Source: Serratia bockelmannii (lineage in GTDB: Bacteria; Pseudomonadota; Gammaproteobacteria; Enterobacterales; Enterobacteriaceae). From it: 64,000 nucleotides of DNA. How positions within the stretch are numbered: position 1 is the stretch's first letter; each line of letters opens with the position of its first letter. Below are positions 25,907 through 34,974 of the stretch, piece by piece. A program made the position numbers and the translations under genes. The stretch is from NCBI RefSeq assembly GCF_008011855.1, contig NZ_VOUX01000033.1, positions 124,001 to 188,000 of the forward strand, given 5' to 3'. Under the pieces are notes generated by a model that did not search any database, had not been told where the DNA came from, and saw nothing but the letters and a program-made list of their open reading frames with translations.

Positions 25907-28900
25907 TTATGCTTTGCCGTTGCTCCAGCCGGCGGGATCCAATACCAGCGCCGTTTGCAGCCCGATGCTGCCGGTCATCGCCGGGCTGTAGGCCTGTTGT
26001 CCATAGAAGGCCGTCGGCGGGGTTCCTGTCGCCGTGCCACCGCCGCTCGGCAGCAGCGGCGAGACGGCCTGCTTGGCCACCGCACCGCCGAGACTGCTGA
26101 AAGTTGGCAGGCTGAATTTCCCCAGGACGAAACTTTGCATTCCCCCGACCAGTGGCAGGTTGTAGTTGGGGATGCGGCTGACGAAGGCTGGCAACGGCAC
26201 GATGCCCAGGCTACCGAAAGCGTTGTAGGCGTTGCTGACCTGGGTGAGCGAGGTCGGGCTGAAGGCCCAGCCGTTGCCGCCGGTCAGCTCGGCGAAACGC
26301 GCAGCCTGCTGGAAGGCGGCCGCACCGCCAACCCCTGCGGCGCCGCCACTGATCGCGCCGCCGACGGCACCGGTAACGGCGCCTTTCAGCAGCGACTGTT
26401 GCCAACTGCCGCTGTTGGCGACGCCAAAGGCGTCGTTGATGAAGAATTGGCTCACTCCCTGCGCCGCACCTACTGCCGCGCCTACGGTGGCTCCGACCCC
26501 TGCGCCGGCCGCCAGGCCCGCCGCAATGCCGCCGGCGGTGGTGGAAGCTGCCGCCGCCGCTGCCGACCCTGCGGCAAAGGCGCCGACTCCGCCGGCGGCG
26601 GACAGAGCCCCGGCGAGGGCTCCTATCCCTGCGCCGGCGAATACATAACCGGCTAGCGCGCCGCCGCGCAATCCGGACTGATAGCCGCTGTACAGGGCGA
26701 CCCCGCCGCCCAGCACGGCGCCGACGGCGGCCCCGATCAGCAAGATGATAATGATTGGGGCGATCTCACCGGAAGGGTCGGTCTGATTAACCGGGTTGTT
26801 GCCGCAGTAGACGTAAGGGCCGCCATACTGGAATCTAGGATCGCAGGAGTAAAAGCGCCCCAATTGCGGATCGTAGAAGCGCGCCCGATAGTTATAGAGT
26901 CCCAAATCTTCGTCCAACTCCTGGCCGGTGTAGCGATAGCGCAGTAACGAGGACGTGCCGACGCCAGTCGGCAACGATTGGCCGAAGGGCATGTAGTCGA
27001 GCAATGCGTTGACCTGACCGTTTTCCGCCACTACGGCACGGATCGAACCTTGCTGATCCTTCAGCACGTACTGGGCCTCACCACCGTCGATGAGCAGCAG
27101 CAATCCGCCGACGCCATAGAGATATTGCGTCGTACGAGCGCCGAACTCCATCAGCGGCGCGTCGCTCAGGCCGTGTACGTAAGCGAGTTTGCTGCCGTCG
27201 GCGAACCGCTTTTGCACCCGCTGATTGATGCCGTTGTAGCACAGCGCAAGCTGGCGGCCGTCATCCAGTGCGATCGTTAACGGAAGATTATTCAGTGGGT
27301 TGTAATCGATACGCTGAATACCGCGACTGGCGGAGAGCGTGACGTTACCGACGACGTCATACTCGTAACGCTGCGCGACCGCGTCATTGGCGAGCACGGC
27401 GGCGACTTTGCCGCTGTTCGGCTGATACTCGTAGCTGAAGAGGGTGTCTCCCTGTTGCAGCCGGAGGATGTTGCCGCCGGCGTCGAAGGTCAGCGGCGCG
27501 CCGACGCCGAGGCTGTAGGCGGAAGTGACGCTGTGCTCGGCGACCGTCAATTGGCCGCGCGGATCGTAGCGATAGCGATAAGCGAAGCTGTTTTCGGGCC
27601 TGACCGCATTGTCGTGCACTACGCCGGCGATATTGCCGTTGAAGTAACCGGCGCCCTCGTAGCCGCCGTCGGTGTAGCTGAAGCGATGTTTCAACAGCGG
27701 TGCGCCGTCGGCATAGTGGTTGTTGATTTCATTCAACCAGCCGGGAGAGTTATAACTCATGGTGCGTCGCAGCGCCCGCCCCCCCTGTGAATTCAACTGC
27801 TCTTCAGCCAGGCTGCCGTCGGCATGGTAACGGTAGCGAACGAACTTCTCCGGATCGTCCGGCGTGCCGATGGCGGCGGTTTGTCCCATGTCGTTATAGC
27901 GATAGGCCACGCTGGCGAGCGGCGCGCCGGCGGGATAATCGATGCGGATGACGTTGCCGAGGTTGTCGTAGGCATAGCCCGTGATGTAATCGCCAGCGTC
28001 CGGCAGACGCAGTTGCGACAGGGTCGCATTGCCTCCCGTATCGTAGCCATAGCAGTTTTCGACGCAGAGTCCGTCAGCGGCGCGACGGTACATTTTCCAC
28101 AGGCGGCCGCGCAGAGTCGGCTCGTCGCCTTCGCCGTCATAGACGTTTTGCGTTTGCCAGTCATCATGGTGCGGGTAGTGCGGATCGTTATCGGCGATCG
28201 CCTGCAGCGCCGAACCGTCACCCCAGGCTTGCGCCACTTCGCCATCCTCACTCAGGCGCCCCAGAACGTCATATTTTTTATACAACACGCGGTCTTTCGC
28301 GCGGCTCAGCGGCGTTGAGCTGAAACGCAGACGTCCGGCGGGATCGTAGATATACGTCGTTTCTCCGGCATCCGGCGTGACGCGTGCAGCGAGCTGACAC
28401 AGGAAGTTGTAGCGATTGTGGCTGATGAAGGCGTCATCAGCCGGGGAAGACGACGGGTGGCGAACCTGCACGATATTGCCCGCCGCGTCGTAGATCTGTT
28501 GGACAGCGTCGCGAACAACGCCGCCGGCCTCGGTCTGCTTGCTCAGCGTCTGGCCACGGCGATCGTTGAGTGACAGCACGCCGGTGCCATCGGCATCGTA
28601 CAGGGCGCTCACCCGCAATTCTCCAGGGCGACAGGCGATACCTGCCACCTGCGTGTGATCGGTGACGGCGTAAATGAATCGCGTAATATGCGGGTTGTCG
28701 CCGGTAATGGCGAAGATTTTGCCTGGCATGCCTTTGGCCACCGGGCGTTTCAGCGAGGAAGCCTCATAACGGGTGCCGCTATAGGGGTAACCTTCGTCCT
28801 GCGGGTAATAATCACTCACTTCACCGGTCATCACGCCGTTTGCGGCGTCCAGTGTGCGGACAAAGGCCGCCCGGTAGCCGAACAACGTGCGTTCAAAGGC

Positions 28901-31900
28901 GGCGATCTTGGTTTCGGCAACCGTATTGCCCAGCGCGTCGTACAGCGTTTCACGCACCAGGCATCGTCCTTCGTTCAGCACCTGATGCTGCGTTTCCTGC
29001 CGGTTGGCGTTTTTATACGTGATGGCCAGCTGTGGCGAACGGAAGGTAACCGCATTGGCAAAATAGATTTCCCCCTGTGCCTGCAGGCTGAATTCACCGT
29101 CGATCCTCGCATCGGTCTGAAGGGCGAAAACCTGACGACCGTCGGCATATAACAGAACGGCATCGTCGCCCGGTACCAGCAGCACCGAGGTGGGCAGGCA
29201 GCCGTTGGTCGCGTCGTCAGTGTAGGTGTTGCCCGCCAGCGTCAGCCGCCATCCCGCGATGGCGTCCCACTGGGCGCTCAGACTGTCGCCGATCGTCAGG
29301 CCGAAGGCGAGGTTCTGCGTCGCCGGCGACGAAAGGGTGAAGCCCACCGCGTAGCGGCCGGCGGTGGCCAACCAACGCAGGCGGTTGAGCGTCGTACCGC
29401 AATGCAGTAGCCGGCCCTGGCTGAGACGCCAGGCGCTGTCGTCGTCGCGCCGCCAGCGCGTCCAGGTTTGTTCGCCCTGCGTGAAGGTTTCGTATTGCCC
29501 GCCGTCGGCGGCCAGAATTTCGCAGCTGCTGGCGGGATCGTGCTGCGGGTAGCTGAATGGCAGCGTGTCGTGCCAACTGCGTGGCGCATAGTTCACCACG
29601 CCTTTCTTGCTTTCGCCTTGTGGCCCGGTCTCAACGAACTTTTGCCGCAGCGGATCGTAGCCGCAGCGCAGGACATCGGCGTTGTTACCCATAACGGCGA
29701 TCTCATCCAGATACAGCGGATCGTAGCAGCGGGCCTCCATCTTGCTGGCCAACGGCGTGACGCTGACGGTGTTGAACAGCACATAGCCGACCGTTTTTTG
29801 GTTGTCGAAGGCGAGCGCGAGCGGACGCTCCGGATCGCCGCTATAGGGGATGACGCTTTGCCAGTAAACCCAAGCGCCTTCTGCCGTGGGGACGATCGGC
29901 GTGGTGTGCGGCGCGGCGTTGCCACTACGGCTGATCAAGTTTGCCGCACCGGGCGCCGCGTTGAAACCGGGCGAGGTTTTGATCCAGGCGGAGACAACGA
30001 CCGGCTGCGTTTGCCGCAGCGGCGCCGTTCGGGTCAGGGTCGCACCGACGCCGAGTTTGAGGCTGCGGCTGCCGACATAGGCGTCATCGTCGACGATCGC
30101 CGTATCGCCGTCGAACCGCCAGGGATCGGTGTTGTGTTGATAGGGTTCGAAACCGATGAAATCGCACTCATCCGCCGCGCCGCTGACGAACGCCGCCACC
30201 GGCAGGATCTGGTTGTTGTCCCACAGCGTGCTCTCGACCTGGCTTTCGCTGTTTTTCTGGGAGAGGATCGCACCATAGAATGTTCTGGCCAGTATTGTGC
30301 CTACCGGCAACCACGCGTCACCCGGATCGCTTGCCAGCGCCGGCGGGCTGGGGGGCTGGGCGCCAATCGCGGCTTGCAGCACATAGGCTTGCGTGGCGGC
30401 CCACACTGTCGGCGCAGCTTCATCGGCAAGCGGCTGTTGCCGTTGCAGAGCGCCGTAGCGTTGCAGACTGCCGGCGTAGATTGGCAGCGCCTCTCCCAGC
30501 GCCGCGCTCCCCGCTGCGTCGAATTGGCTGAAGGGCGCGTCGATCGCATTTTTCAGTAAGAACCAGGGATAGGCTTCGAACGCATAGCCGTAGAGTTTGG
30601 CAACGCCCTGCGTTTCTCCGGTGGCGGTCACATTGTCAAAGCGCTCGCGGATCAATTTGCCGAAGCGTGAGTCATAGCGATAATCGGTACGTATCGCCAG
30701 GCCATCATTAAGGCTGTTGTCGGCGATGCAGCGTGTATAACCGCCGAACAGCGGTCGCTCGACGCCGTCGATCGCTACGGAGGTGAAGGCCATCAGGTTT
30801 TTTTGTTCGTGAACCAACAGATTGCCGTCGGCGTCAAACACCTTTTGCTCGATCAATTGGCCGTCCAACAGCCCGGATGACGCTTGATCTGCAGCGCGAA
30901 CTCGCTCGCCGACCTGCGGATCCTGGCGCGTCAGGCCATTGAAGTAATAGTTCTCGCGATAGCCGAAGCGCGGCGCGGACATGCTCTCGCTGCCGGGATA
31001 GCTGGCACTCTTGTAGTACTTGAAGACCGCGCCGGTAGGGTCGCAGGTCGCTGTCGCAATGTCGAACACGTAGCAGGTGGTGCTGACGGCGTAGCCGTCA
31101 TCGATGCTGACCGTGTCGACGCAGTAATCCACCAGTGCGCCTTGCAGCGTGTTGTCGAGGTAGCGATTCAGCGTCAGGCTTTCCGCATTATCGAAGTCTT
31201 TGTTCAGCGGTAGATAGGTAACGAACGCGGACAGGCCGGCGGGATATTGGCCGTTGATATTGGGTTTGACCATGCCGGAGACGCCAATCTGCGTGAAATA
31301 ACGTTGCGTGAGCGTGTCATCGCCGGCGAAGGCCTGATTGCGGAAGGTTTTCACGGTGGTGTTTTTGGCTGCCGTGCCGTCCAGGTTCAGATAAGAGATA
31401 AAGCGCGGTCCCTGATTGATCATGGTGGTGCTGTCTATCGCGTAGGGCACTTCGGCATATCCGGCTGCCGCGTCCAACCAATTACACCAGGAACCGCGGT
31501 GATAGACGCGGTTGCCCATGGTGGCGATATCCGCGCCTGCCGTCGGGAAGTAGTGTCTTTTTCTTTCCGAAGTCGGATCGTCACGGGTATAGAGATCGCG
31601 CGCCGCATCGTTCCAGGCGGTGATTTGTCGGTTGGGATCGTAGGCTACCATGCGCGCCTGAGCCGCGAATTCGCGGTTGCTGACGGCGATTGCGTAATCG
31701 GCGCCGTAGGCGAACCAGTTGATGTCCTGATCGCTGCAGGTACTGCGTAACAGCAGGCTGTCGTTACGCAGCCAGTCTGCGCCGTTATAGCGCAGCAGAT
31801 AGGGGCCGGACGCAATCATGGCGTTGTTGACGAATTTTGCCAGGAACGGAATGGTGAGGGTTTGCGACGGCGCGCTTTTCGGCAGGCGGCAGGGAAAGTC

Positions 31901-34087
31901 AGTGCTGGTCATGGCGCCGAATGCCGCGTCCCATCCGATGACCTTGACGGTGTAATCAACGCTGAGCGAAACCTCCTGCGTGATGTAGGTCAGCGCGATA
32001 AACGAGGCGCCGGCGGCAAAACCGAAACGGGTGGCCGACGCATCGCCGCCGAGGGTGAACACCAGCGGGAGTGAGGCGCCGTTTCGCCATTGCTCTTGGC
32101 TATCCTGATAATAAAGCGCCAGCCGATTACGGTGTTCGCCGCCGGTGAGGGGGGCATAATCCAGGACGGCGTAATAGCCGTTGGCCGCCGCGATGTAGGG
32201 GCGGGCGGTGGCGTTGAGATCGCCAGACCTATCGGCGATCGCCCACCGTTTGGTGAAGTTATCCCAGGTGTAGCGCAGCAGCGTCCGTTGATCCTTGTCG
32301 CAGACCACAAAAAAGTTGTCGCCGGCGGCCAGCTGCAGTTGGGTGGTGTTGGCGGCGATTGGCGCGCTGTCGAACCACTCGCCCCATTTGCGGTTATCCT
32401 TGTGATAGACATGCGCATAGGATTTGCCGCTCTGCGGGGTGGCATAGGTCAGGCAGGCGAAATCACCGGCAGTGACGACGTTGACACTGTTGATGTCGAA
32501 AGCGGCCTTGATCGTTTGCTGCTCGGGAGCCCAGCATTGCCAGCGCCCAAGCCAGGTGTAAAATGTGACGTGGATTTGGTCGCTCGACTCGTTAAGCCAC
32601 AGGCAGACCGCGTAATCGCCGCCGAACCATACGCGCGGTTTGGCGCTGCGCGGCCAGGGACTGACGATCTGCCGCTGGCGATCGCACAGCGGCAGCGTTT
32701 GTTGCTTATACCGGTAGGCGATTTTCGCACCGTCCGGCGTGACGGCGCCACTGAGCGCGCCGGCATTGACCGTACCCGCCGGCCAGTAGCTGAACTGCAT
32801 CTGCGGCAGCGCACAATTTTCCGCATAGCGCCGCTGGACGCCGGTGAGCGTGCGTTTGACGGTATCACCGTAAAGCGGATCGCTTTGCGGGTAACCGCTG
32901 AAATTACTCTGCGTGTCATAGCTCAGCTGCACCGCATAGAGCAATGTGCCCTGCGAGTTTTTGACGACGATGTTGTCCAGATAGCGCGTTTCGTAGCGAT
33001 CCTGATAGGCTGAAGCGGCGTTGCCGGGGGCCTTGCTGTAGGGGGTATCCCAATGCGGAGACAGGTATTCCCGTGGGCCTGCGGGCGACTGCGTGTCGTA
33101 CCGCTTCTCCTGATAGCCAAAATCGACGGTGCGATCGAACATGTCGGTGATGCGCGTCAGGTAGCAGGCTTTGGTAAAACTTAAGCCTCGTTCGCCAACC
33201 GGCTGTTCAACGGCCTCGTAATGGAAGGCGATCCGATCGCCCCACAGGCTTTCCACCTGCGCCAGATTCCAGATTGCCGCAAAGCGAGACTGCAAGGCAT
33301 CGCCCTGGGGCGAGTGGGTCAAAGCGGATTGTCCCGACCAGTTGCCCCAGCGCACTTTCCATTGAATGCTCTGATCATCCTGCGCGTTGCCGCCGTAGAA
33401 GTAGCTGACCCCGTTGTCCTTGACCAGCTCCCAGCGTTCGAACTGCGGATAATACAGGACCTTGCTGAAATCATAGTGGAAGCACTCAAACGCTTCACCG
33501 CCGGAGAAGACGGCGAGTTCGGCGTCCTGGCGCAGCACGTTGAAGGTGCGCTGATAGACTGGGTCGATAATTTCCCATTGTCGATCGTCGAACCGCGTGA
33601 CGACCTGAGCATGGCAACCCAACTGCAGGCCGGCGGCGATGAAAGCGGATTGGATTTCGGTGTCCACTTTGCCGCTATTGAGCGCGGTGGTGGCGGCGAT
33701 TGGTAATTTCGCTCTCAGCCAATCGTTGGGCGCGCGAATTAATTCTGATGAGGCGTTGTTGGTATAAATTCGATAAAGGTTGTCACCGGGTGTTGCATTA
33801 TCCCGGTGATCGACTTCAATGCGTTCGAAAGGCAATTGCCAGCCTAACCCCATAATTCCGGTTGGTGCGCTAACATTTGATTGATAAATTTCATTTTTGA
33901 TGTTGCTGCCATAAAATGCAGTGACTTTGACGTCGAGTTGATTCCTTCCGGTTAACGCAACCAAATCAAGCGATAAATTCACATCGCCGCGAAACAGATT
34001 GACGCTGTCTTCGAATATGTTTTTTTCATTGCTTTCGAATTGGCTTGGCCGTACTGGCGGGATCTGACCGTTGGTTTTGTCACTCAT
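25907..34087 (-). CDS. Giant RHS-repeat protein, Tc toxin BC-like, with hydrophobic Gly/Ala-rich tip
   Basis: 2726 residues, no signal peptide. Residues about 25-110 (RGDVNLSLDL, GIMGLGWQLPFERIEVD) resemble the SpvB/TcB entry region. About 475-860 holds repeated Trp/Tyr-rich strands like beta-propeller blades. About 1360-1480 has a carbohydrate-binding style sandwich (VSAWIKTSPG). RHS/YD repeats fill about 1800-2400, and the RHS core ends LYNYRARFYDPQLGRFYSCD...NPVNQTDPSGE at about 2390-2438. The last about 290 residues start with a hydrophobic IIIILLIGAAVGAVLGGG and are Gly/Ala-rich; no known toxin fold is evident and no immunity gene is recognisable. GAGGG precedes the ATG. It reads as a self-contained TcB-TcC-like shell; no TcA gene is in the window. 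Confidence 0.85.
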   Translation of the reverse strand: MSDKTNGQIPPVRPSQFESNEKNIFEDSVNLFRGDVNLSLDLVALTGRNQLDVKVTAFYGSNIKNEIYQSNVSAPTGIMGLGWQLPFERIEVDHRDNATPGDNLYRIYTNNASSELIRAPNDWLRAKLPIAATTALNSGKVDTEIQSAFIAAGLQLGCHAQVVTRFDDRQWEIIDPVYQRTFNVLRQDAELAVFSGGEAFECFHYDFSKVLYYPQFERWELVKDNGVSYFYGGNAQDDQSIQWKVRWGNWSGQSALTHSPQGDALQSRFAAIWNLAQVESLWGDRIAFHYEAVEQPVGERGLSFTKACYLTRITDMFDRTVDFGYQEKRYDTQSPAGPREYLSPHWDTPYSKAPGNAASAYQDRYETRYLDNIVVKNSQGTLLYAVQLSYDTQSNFSGYPQSDPLYGDTVKRTLTGVQRRYAENCALPQMQFSYWPAGTVNAGALSGAVTPDGAKIAYRYKQQTLPLCDRQRQIVSPWPRSAKPRVWFGGDYAVCLWLNESSDQIHVTFYTWLGRWQCWAPEQQTIKAAFDINSVNVVTAGDFACLTYATPQSGKSYAHVYHKDNRKWGEWFDSAPIAANTTQLQLAAGDNFFVVCDKDQRTLLRYTWDNFTKRWAIADRSGDLNATARPYIAAANGYYAVLDYAPLTGGEHRNRLALYYQDSQEQWRNGASLPLVFTLGGDASATRFGFAAGASFIALTYITQEVSLSVDYTVKVIGWDAAFGAMTSTDFPCRLPKSAPSQTLTIPFLAKFVNNAMIASGPYLLRYNGADWLRNDSLLLRSTCSDQDINWFAYGADYAIAVSNREFAAQARMVAYDPNRQITAWNDAARDLYTRDDPTSERKRHYFPTAGADIATMGNRVYHRGSWCNWLDAAAGYAEVPYAIDSTTMINQGPRFISYLNLDGTAAKNTTVKTFRNQAFAGDDTLTQRYFTQIGVSGMVKPNINGQYPAGLSAFVTYLPLNKDFDNAESLTLNRYLDNTLQGALVDYCVDTVSIDDGYAVSTTCYVFDIATATCDPTGAVFKYYKSASYPGSESMSAPRFGYRENYYFNGLTRQDPQVGERVRAADQASSGLLDGQLIEQKVFDADGNLLVHEQKNLMAFTSVAIDGVERPLFGGYTRCIADNSLNDGLAIRTDYRYDSRFGKLIRERFDNVTATGETQGVAKLYGYAFEAYPWFLLKNAIDAPFSQFDAAGSAALGEALPIYAGSLQRYGALQRQQPLADEAAPTVWAATQAYVLQAAIGAQPPSPPALASDPGDAWLPVGTILARTFYGAILSQKNSESQVESTLWDNNQILPVAAFVSGAADECDFIGFEPYQHNTDPWRFDGDTAIVDDDAYVGSRSLKLGVGATLTRTAPLRQTQPVVVSAWIKTSPGFNAAPGAANLISRSGNAAPHTTPIVPTAEGAWVYWQSVIPYSGDPERPLALAFDNQKTVGYVLFNTVSVTPLASKMEARCYDPLYLDEIAVMGNNADVLRCGYDPLRQKFVETGPQGESKKGVVNYAPRSWHDTLPFSYPQHDPASSCEILAADGGQYETFTQGEQTWTRWRRDDDSAWRLSQGRLLHCGTTLNRLRWLATAGRYAVGFTLSSPATQNLAFGLTIGDSLSAQWDAIAGWRLTLAGNTYTDDATNGCLPTSVLLVPGDDAVLLYADGRQVFALQTDARIDGEFSLQAQGEIYFANAVTFRSPQLAITYKNANRQETQHQVLNEGRCLVRETLYDALGNTVAETKIAAFERTLFGYRAAFVRTLDAANGVMTGEVSDYYPQDEGYPYSGTRYEASSLKRPVAKGMPGKIFAITGDNPHITRFIYAVTDHTQVAGIACRPGELRVSALYDADGTGVLSLNDRRGQTLSKQTEAGGVVRDAVQQIYDAAGNIVQVRHPSSSPADDAFISHNRYNFLCQLAARVTPDAGETTYIYDPAGRLRFSSTPLSRAKDRVLYKKYDVLGRLSEDGEVAQAWGDGSALQAIADNDPHYPHHDDWQTQNVYDGEGDEPTLRGRLWKMYRRAADGLCVENCYGYDTGGNATLSQLRLPDAGDYITGYAYDNLGNVIRIDYPAGAPLASVAYRYNDMGQTAAIGTPDDPEKFVRYRYHADGSLAEEQLNSQGGRALRRTMSYNSPGWLNEINNHYADGAPLLKHRFSYTDGGYEGAGYFNGNIAGVVHDNAVRPENSFAYRYRYDPRGQLTVAEHSVTSAYSLGVGAPLTFDAGGNILRLQQGDTLFSYEYQPNSGKVAAVLANDAVAQRYEYDVVGNVTLSASRGIQRIDYNPLNNLPLTIALDDGRQLALCYNGINQRVQKRFADGSKLAYVHGLSDAPLMEFGARTTQYLYGVGGLLLLIDGGEAQYVLKDQQGSIRAVVAENGQVNALLDYMPFGQSLPTGVGTSSLLRYRYTGQELDEDLGLYNYRARFYDPQLGRFYSCDPRFQYGGPYVYCGNNPVNQTDPSGEIAPIIIILLIGAAVGAVLGGGVALYSGYQSGLRGGALAGYVFAGAGIGALAGALSAAGGVGAFAAGSAAAAAASTTAGGIAAGLAAGAGVGATVGAAVGAAQGVSQFFINDAFGVANSGSWQQSLLKGAVTGAVGGAISGGAAGVGGAAAFQQAARFAELTGGNGWAFSPTSLTQVSNAYNAFGSLGIVPLPAFVSRIPNYNLPLVGGMQSFVLGKFSLPTFSSLGGAVAKQAVSPLLPSGGGTATGTPPTAFYGQQAYSPAMTGSIGLQTALVLDPAGWSNGKA

Positions 34088-34116
34088 TTTTAAATACCCT
34101 CATCGATAAAGCGCAG

Positions 34117-34159
34117 GGAAACAAAATGGCTTTCAATCGCCAGGGGCGATTGAAAGCCA
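34117..34159 (-). terminator. Strong intrinsic terminator/attenuator between the 93-aa gene and the RHS giant
   Basis: Perfect 15-base arms, 34127-34141 and 34145-34159 (GGCTTTCAATCGCC type), close on a 3-base loop. On the minus strand they are followed directly by TTTTGTTT (34119-34126). It lies 49 bases after the small gene's stop and 39 bases before the RHS start codon, so RHS transcription from the upstream promoter must read through it. Confidence 0.8.
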
Positions 34160-34208
34160 GGCGATGCGCCTCTGCGCCCAAACGGCGGGCCAGCGGCCGC
34201 TCAACGTC

Positions 34209-34490
34209 TCAGGATTCGCATTCGGCGATCACCAGCACCCTTACCGTACCTGAGGTTTTATTGTTGGATTTGTCCTCCATAAAGCAGGTGGCGGACACCG
34301 TGACACTGCTGCCGCTGAGGCCGGCGATCGCGCTGGAGACGTCGATTGTTTTCAGGTGGTGGTCGGTGTTGCCGTAAGAAACGTTAAACCCCTGAACGGC
34401 GACGGAAGCATTAATCACCCGTGAACCAAAATCCAAACTTTGAGTGGAGCCGGAACTGACGCTAATAACTTTAAATTGTGTCGTCGACAT
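34209..34490 (-). CDS. Small beta-rich protein of unknown function, first gene of the RHS cassette
   Basis: 93 residues. I do not recognise a family. The sequence is dominated by alternating Ser/Thr and hydrophobic residues (FKVISVSSGSTQSLDFG, NASVAVQGFNVSYG, SGSSVTVSATCFMED, SGTVRVLVIAE), suggesting an all-beta sandwich. NTDHHLKTIDVSSAI is the most distinctive segment. No signal peptide; two Cys. A GAGGTT site precedes the ATG. The gene is 121 bases upstream of the RHS giant on the same strand, with a strong terminator between. That points to much higher expression than the giant and so to a structural, adaptor or chaperone role. Confidence 0.75.
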   Translation of the reverse strand: MSTTQFKVISVSSGSTQSLDFGSRVINASVAVQGFNVSYGNTDHHLKTIDVSSAIAGLSGSSVTVSATCFMEDKSNNKTSGTVRVLVIAECES

Positions 34491-34974
34491 ATATAACCTC
34501 GAATTTTTAGACAGCTGTGGGTAGCGCCGCTAAAAATAGCGGCGATGAAAAATAGAAGGTGAAGAAAAGTCTTATCAGAGATAAACAGCATAGTTAAAAC
34601 TAGGGGAGGTAATTGATTCTGTCAATGCAAGTATAAATAAAATTAAACCATTTCAAAATCATGATGATAAATAAAATAACTTTTTTATCAATGATATTAA
34701 GCGTGTTAATTATAATCTTATTCAGTCGTTATTGAACTAAGGGTATTTCTGTGACAGGTGATGTTACATTAATTAGAGAGCGTTGTTTTTATTGTGTTAA
34801 GTGAATGGCACTCATGCTTCTGCAATGCCGTGCAATTAATTCAATAAAAAAAATTTCTCTGCTATATTTTAAAGCTAACCGTTTAGCGGAAAAAGAGAAT
34901 GTGAATTGTCGCCCTGGGTGACAGTAACGACCGTGATCAAGACCGTTTTTATAATCCGGCTGGAGGAATACAGC
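34491..34974. promoter_or_regulatory. AT-rich divergent region between RHS cassette and adhP
   Basis: 484 bases, far more AT-rich than its surroundings and without a credible gene. It must hold the RHS-cassette promoter (minus) and the adhP promoter (plus). The composition suggests H-NS binding, which is inference. A 7-base hairpin at 34525-34544 (CGCCGCT/AGCGGCG, loop of six) lies in the probable 5' leader of the 93-residue gene. Confidence 0.5.

Noticed and set aside
25847-26656. Plus-strand open frame of 269 codons across the RHS gene end
   Set aside because: Antisense to the Gly/Ala-rich RHS tip; composition is the complement of GCC/GGC codons and no motif is present.
34799-34822. Sigma-54 promoter for adhP
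   Set aside because: A TGGCAC is present but the GG and GC dinucleotides are not 10 bases apart.
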